Made by a program: the position numbers and the translations under genes. Below the pieces are notes generated by a model. That model saw only the letters and a program-made list of their open reading frames with translations, ran no database searches and was not told the origin of the DNA. 64,000 nt of DNA from positions 31,801,480-31,865,479 of the forward strand of contig JALIGW010000005.1 of assembly GCA_023053685.1 (NCBI GenBank), given 5' to 3'. Shown here piece after piece: positions 58,802 through 64,000 of the stretch; position 1 is the stretch's first letter; each line of letters starts with the position of its first letter. The DNA is from Diadophis punctatus similis. Its lineage: Eukaryota; Chordata; Lepidosauria; Squamata; Dipsadidae.

Positions 58802-61800
58802 TTACATAAAATTTAAAAACAAGTACAAAAATTTAAAACAATTATTTAAAACAGCAACATCCATTCGACACATACATACTTGGGGGGTAGGCTCAGGTGG
58901 AATTAAGTTGTCCCCCCCCACCTGCAGGAAAAGCCATGTCTTAATGGCTTTACGGAAAGCCAGCAGAGTGGGGATAGTCCGGGTCTCTGGGGGTAGTTGG
59001 TTCCAGAGCACGGGGCCAGCCACAGAGAAGGCTCTCCCCCTGGGGCCCGCCAGCCGACATTGTTTGGCCGACGGGACCTGGAGGAGGCCAACTCTGTGGG
59101 CCCTAACCGGTCGGAGGGAAGTATGAGGCAGAATGCGGTCCCGAAGATATCCTGGTCCTAAGCCATGAAGGGCTTTAAAGATGGTGATCAACACCTTGAA
59201 TTGGACCCGGAGACCGATGGGCAGCCAATGCAGCTGGCGGAGTATCGGTGTCACGTGGGTGTACCTTGGCACACCCACCACAGCACGCGCAGCCGCATTT
59301 TGCACCAGCTGAAGTCTCCGGATACTCTTCAAGGGTAGCCCCATGTAGAGCGCATTGCAGTAGTCCAACCGCGAGGTGACAAGGGCATGAGTGACCGTGA
59401 GTAGCGCCTCCTTCTCCAAATATGGCCGCAACTGGTGCACCAGGCGAACCTGTGCAAAGGCCCCCCTAGCCACAGCAGAAAGATGGTGGTCCAATTTTAG
59501 CTGTGGATCTAGGAGGACCCCCAAGTTGCGGACCTGGTCTGAGGGGGTCAGTTTCGCACCCTCAAAAACCAAGGAGGGGTAGTTGTCATGAACCTTAGGA
59601 GGCAATATCCACAGCCACTCAGTCTTATCGGGGTTTAGTCTGAGCCTGTTCCTCCCCATCCAGATCTTAACGTCGTCCAGGCATCGGCACATTACATCCA
59701 CTGCCTCCCTGAAGTCAGACGGGGTGGTGATGTACAGCTGGGTGTCGTCAGCGTACTGATGGAAACACACCCCATGTCTGCGGATGATCTCACCCAACGG
59801 TTTCATGTAGATGTTAAACAGGATGGGCGAGAGAACCGACCCCTGGGGCACCCCACATAATAGGGGCCTAGGGGACGATCTCTGGACACCTGCCAACACC
59901 GACTGCATCCGATCGGCGAGATAAGAGGAGAACCACCGTAAAACGGTGCCTCCCACTCCCAACTCGCCGAGCCGATGCAGAAGGATACCATGGTCGATGG
60001 TATCGAAAGCCGCTGAGAGGTCAAGTAGCACCAGGATGGAGGAGTTCCCCCCATCCCGGGCCCGCCAGAGATCATCCATCAGGGCGACCAAGGCAGTTTC
60101 TGTACTGTAGCCGCGCCTGAAACCCGACTGATAAGGATCTAGATGGTCTGTTTCATCCAGGAGCTGCAGAAGCTGAGTCACCACCACCTTCTCCACAACT
60201 TTCCCTTAAAAAGGTAAGTTGGAGACTGGACGATAGTTCTTCAAATCAGCTGGATCCAGGGAAGGCTTCTTCAGGAGGGGTCGCACCACCTCAGTTTTTA
60301 ACGACTGCGGTACGGATCCCTCCCTCAAAGAAGCGGTGATCACCGCCCGGATCCAGCTGCATGCCACCGCCCTGCTGGCCGAGACCAGCCAGGAGGGGCA
60401 CGGGTCCAATAAACAGGTGGAGGTCCCCATCGCTCCCATAGCCCTGTCCACATCCTCGGGAGAAACAGGCCCAAACTCCTCCCACAAAGATGGATTAAGA
60501 CTGGCCCCTGTCAACTCTATGGACTCTGCCCTGCCAGAGTCCAAGTCCAACCGAATCTGAGCGACTTTATCCGACAGAAACTCAGCAAATTCCTCAGCTC
60601 TGCCTTGCAAGTGTTCCTCGCTCCCCCCTTTTCCAAGGAGGGAGCGAGTCACCCTAAACAAGGCGGCTGGACGAGAATCTGCGGACGCAATAAGAGCGGA
60701 AAGATAGGATCGTCTTGCCACCCTTATCGCCACTAAATAAGATCTGATGTAAATTCTTAATAGTGTTCGGTCAGACTCGGCTTTCTTGGTCCTCCAGCGG
60801 TGCTCCAGACGTCTCTTCTGGCGTTTCATCTCCCGGAGCTCCTCGGTAAACCAGGGAGCTTTCCGGGATCCACTGCCACGGAGAGGTCGCTTAGGCGCAA
60901 TTCGGTCTAGAGCCCCTGATGCTGCGGTGTTCCAAGCAGCCACCAGGGAGTCAGCCGAATTGTGTACCAGGGTTTCAGGTATTTCCCCAAGTTCCCTCTG
61001 GAATCCTTCCGGCTCCATTAGGCGCCTGGGGCGGAACCACCTAGTCGGTCCCGCCTCCCTGTGGGGGAGGAGTGGGGTCGTGAAATCCAGCCTCAGTAGG
61101 AAATGATCTGACCATGACAGAGGGGTGATGACTATGTCCCTTATCTTCAGATCATCTCTCCACTGCCCCGAGAGATATACTAGGTCAAGCGTGTGACCAC
61201 CCTCATGAGTCGGACCCTGGATTACTTGGGTTAGGTCCATGGTTGTCATGGAATCCATGAACTCCTGAGCTATCCCAGAGGTTTCACCAGCAGATGGCAA
61301 GTTGAAGTCCCCCAGCACCATAAGCCTGGGGAACTCAACCGCCAAGCTGGCTACTGCCTCGAGCAGCTCAGGCAGGGCCTTACTTACGCAGCTGGGAGGC
61401 AGGTACGTTAAGAAAAGGCTCACCTGAACCCCTAAGTCCAACTTCAGAAGGAGCGTCTCACACCCAACAATCTCCGGGGCAGGGATCCTACGAGGATGCA
61501 GATTTCCACGCGTTATAATTGCCACTCCTCCCCCCCTTCCCTGGGGTCGAGAATGGTACTGCACCGAGAAACCGGCTGGGCATATCTCAGAGAGGGCTAC
61601 TCCCCCCTCTTGCCCTAGCCAGGTCTCGGTAACACATACCAGGTCTGCCCCCTCCTCTGTGATTAAATCACGTATCAGGGGGGCTTTGTTGATAATTGAC
61701 CTGGCGTTAAGCAGTAACATCCTGAGCCCAGGGCCCTGAGAACCCTGGTTGCCAGGTATCCGGGCTGAGCAAGATGGAACCAAGACAGAGGGGCTGGAAC

Positions 61801-61882
61801 AAGGGATCGCTTGAAGACAGCGAGGTCTTATTCCCCGAGAGCGGCCCTCCCCTCTGCTCCCGCCATATCTGCCTCTTCCCAT
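58802..61882 (-). pseudogene. L2 LINE ORF2, endonuclease-reverse transcriptase with one nonsense codon
   Basis: About 1026 codons from ATG at 61882. An APE-type endonuclease comes first: NARS at 59-62, TETWL at 85-89, GDFNLP at 191-196, HTLDLV at 230-235 and SDH at 258-260. The reverse transcriptase follows: FDTIDH at about 626-631, GVPQGSVLSP near 677-686 and YADD at 710-713, then the conserved L2 C-terminal region. The frame is continuous except for codon 559, which is TAA (plus strand 60206-60208) between VSNLPF and GKVVEKV; the reading frame is the same on both sides. All catalytic residues I can check are present. A single Leu-to-stop substitution is the simplest explanation. Confidence 0.9.
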
Positions 61883-62481
61883 AATGACCGAGATGGTCCG
61901 GCTCTCTTCCCCACCAGAGACCCCCCCCCGCTGGCCCCCTTCCTTTCCTGCAGGCCATACATACCATTCTCATACATACCATTCTCATAGATACCATCCA
62001 TCCTCCTACGCACTCATACCCATACACATCTCAGATCTCAGAGGAGGAGAAATACAATTTAAAATAAGTGTTATTAAAAAGAAGGCAAACTCCTCCGAAT
62101 AAGGGCATACTAGGAGGACAGGTCCTTTGCTTTGACTCAGCCTTTCCAGATGGTCTAATAGTCCAGGGATATTCTATAATCCAGGGGTGATGAAAGCCCC
62201 CCTTCCTCCGATGTCTTTGGGGATCTGAGGTTCCCTTCCCCACGGTCTGCAACCGAGTTGGACTCGTGGGGGGGTTCCACATCTTCAGCGCAGTCTCTCT
62301 GTTCATTAGGATGACCCGGAACACCCACGGAGGGAAAAATATTTTCAAACTGGGCATCCAGTATAGTTATCAATTGTCACAGATGTAAAAAAGCTCCCTG
62401 GATATCGCTGGTAGCTGGTAGCAGTTGGGGGGGGGGGTGCAGCAGTCCGGGAAGCAGCTTTTAAGTAATTAATCCGAGCCA
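61883..62481 (-). mobile_element. 5' leader of the L2 LINE
   Basis: Lies between the endonuclease ATG and the resumption of Bov-B sequence. It contains short CATAC/TACCATTCT repeats (61955-62002) and a G run on the plus strand (62428-62438). No convincing ORF1 was found, so the element is either 5' truncated or has a short leader. Confidence 0.6.
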
Positions 62482-62703
62482 GGTTTGATATTTCTCCTGG
62501 CAATCTTAATTCCAATTTTTGATTCATCTAGCCCCGCCTTTCTCATGATGTGCTCTGCATATAAGTTAAATAGGCAGGGCGACAGTGTACAGCCTTGCTG
62601 GACTCCTTTCCCAATTTTGAACCAATCAGTGGTTCCATGTCCATTTCTCACTGTTGCTTCTTGACCGCGTATAGGTTTCCCCAAGAGACAAATAAGATGG
62701 TCT
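62482..62703 (-). mobile_element. Bov-B LINE, reverse-transcriptase portion displaced by the L2 insertion
   Basis: The minus-strand frame reads GQEATVRNGHGTTDWFKIGKGVQQGCTLSPCLFNLYAEHIMRKAG (split here by motif: GHGTTDWF, GCTLSPCLFNLYAE), the Bov-B reverse transcriptase palm. It joins the fragment ending at 58693 without loss of family sequence. Family similarity stops near 62703, where the element is 5' truncated. Confidence 0.9.
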
Positions 62704-64000
62704 GTTTAAGACATGTTTAAGGCCATGTAAAGAGACTAGCATATTTTATTCTGAATCAGATCATTGGATTCTTTGCTGTTCTGTTGTTGTTTTTTTAATT
62801 CAATTTCACAATACTTCAAACCCTTAAATTCTGCAGGTGATGTTTCCCACTTGGAAACCATATACGGAATCAGGAAAAGGGGACAACCAATCCTATCCCA
62901 GGCCCCCTTCTGGAAGGTCAGGTGTCGTTAAGGTCAGGATGAAAATCTGAATTGTGCCTCTATCTGAGTTGGGCAGGAAATACAGTTTTTGGCTGCTGTG
63001 CAATTTCTCAGTAGAAGAAAAAAGAATGCACGAATTCATGGCTTCAGGTAAAACTGAGTGCCTAAAAATGTGAGTCCTTCTCAAGATCACATCCCTCTTC
63101 AAGTTCTTGGTGTCAAGACGAGGAAGGGGATGAATCTCTGAGGAGGGTTATTCCAGTCCTCACATGCTTCTTGGGGAAGGGAATAGGCATCACAGGCCAG
63201 AATGACGAACAACTGTTTCCTCGACAGGCATCCTGGCTGTTACTTCTGGCAGCATTGCCACACATCTGGAGGACCCCAGGTTCAAGAAATCTGGCTTAGA
63301 TTCTAAAATCTCATGACAGAAATGATTCATTTGTCCTTTCTGTTTTTCAGAAAGATTGATTTAGATTTGTACTTTTTAGAATGGCTTATGATGCTGTTGA
63401 TTTTTGAGTATTTTTTTATGGATAGGTTGATTAGATGTGTGAGAACACTTTGGGAATTGCATGAGCTGAAAAAGCATGTGTAATAATTACATATAAAATA
63501 ATAAGATATTTGAAACTCTGATACTTATCTAACATTCTAACTCCTATATTACAGTGGGTTTAAATTACAATATATTATTTAGGGTTGATTAATGTAAGGC
63601 ACTATATAAGAGTCTTCTCCAGTTGAATGCATCTCCAGATGTGTCAGCATCACAACTTCCAGAAATCTTTGGGGGGATTTTTCAGTGGCTGAGAAGCATG
63701 CCAAGCATACCTGGAGAGAAACAAGAGTATTTATTTTAAATATTTTTATCCTGCTTTTCTAGCTTAAGAAGCCCTAAAATCATGTCAGTCTTATTCACAC
63801 CACATAACAACTCAGACAGGAAAGTAATAGTCTTCAGGTTTACATACTGTACATCACAAAAGCACCAACCAAGATTACAATATTAGCAGGCATTTCTGAG
63901 AGCCCTGTTTGAAGTATCGTAAAATGTGCTATTCGTTTTTGAAATGTTGATGCTGTGCAATGGTAATAATCTTTCCATTTTATCTATGGTAGGTAGGTAG
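62704..64000. other. intergenic DNA
   Basis: No gene. Possible old SINE/LINE tail at 63717-63830. Ends in a short (GGTA)n run. Confidence 0.5.
63717..63830 (-). mobile_element. possible old L2/MIR-type tail
   Basis: TATTTATTTTAAATATTTTT, ATCCTGCTTTTCTAGC and ACATAACAACTCAGACAGGA loosely follow an inverse SINE/LINE tail. Confidence 0.3.

Larger units (their letters stand above)
58694..62481 (-). mobile_element. near full-length L2-clade LINE
   Basis: About 3.8 kb on the minus strand: a 5' leader (about 61883-62481), one long EN-RT reading frame (58802-61882), a short 3' UTR with the squamate tail (GCCGCCCCGAGTTCCTCGGG then GGCGGCATATAAGAAT), and an (ATAA)n end. The phrases NYRPVSNLPF, YQSGFRRGYSTETAL and LHWLPIGLRVQFKVL place it in the L2 group rather than chicken-type CR1. 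It sits inside a Bov-B copy. The coding region is broken by only one stop, so the insertion is young. Confidence 0.88.

Noticed and set aside
60194..60196. Separate reverse-transcriptase gene starting at 60196
   Set aside because: The codon is GTG and the frame continues from the endonuclease ORF across one TAA, so it is one broken ORF.

Overview
The window looks like intergenic DNA from a squamate reptile, most likely an advanced (colubroid) snake. The evidence is a sauropsid-type beta-1 adrenergic receptor, Bov-B and L2 LINE copies, tRNA-derived squamate SINEs, very many short hAT-type DNA transposons, and long GT, GA, GAAA, TA/TG and TATG microsatellites. It is not bacterial or viral: there are no operons, and most long reading frames are products of microsatellites.

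Only one host protein-coding gene is supported. ADRB1 is an intact single-exon gene on the minus strand (CDS 53416-54717), with a GC-rich CpG-island promoter upstream (about 54720-55520), a GC-box cluster, an inverted CCAAT box and a 31-codon upstream ORF ending 28 nt before the start codon. Its 3' UTR probably runs down to about 51.7 kb.

1-25 kb is dense in DNA transposons. At least twelve elements in the window keep recognisable 8-bp target-site duplications: 514-1034, 1533-2025, 9591-10014, 10171-10571, 13181-13593, 14013-14621, 17280-17413, 19260-19646, 23064-24312, 29721-29992, 31901-32253 and 48620-48887. Several sit inside older repeats (a CR1 tail at 1.5 kb, a SINE at 13 kb). Also here are a LINE ORF1 remnant with one in-frame stop (7320-7936), a short interstitial telomere repeat (8231-8248), a likely solo LTR (10617-10957), a 540-bp purine tract (5039-5582), a tail-to-tail SINE palindrome (21716-22190) and a composite element holding three consecutive ~189-bp hairpins (23291-23940).

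25-53 kb is mostly unique-looking AT-rich DNA downstream of ADRB1, with scattered SINEs, hAT MITEs, a Tigger-like element and old LINE/MIR-like relics. 57.9-62.7 kb holds a nested pair: an L2-clade LINE (58694-62481), whose endonuclease-reverse transcriptase ORF is broken by a single TAA, inserted into an older Bov-B LINE (57903-58693 plus 62482-62703).

No tRNA, rRNA, CRISPR or bacterial-type feature was seen. No wholly new multi-gene system is visible. The most unusual signals are the multi-hairpin array, consensus NRF-1-like sites carried by several MITE families, short exact dispersed duplications that look like templated insertions, the ADRB1 uORF, and a serine in place of the conserved TM2 proline of ADRB1.
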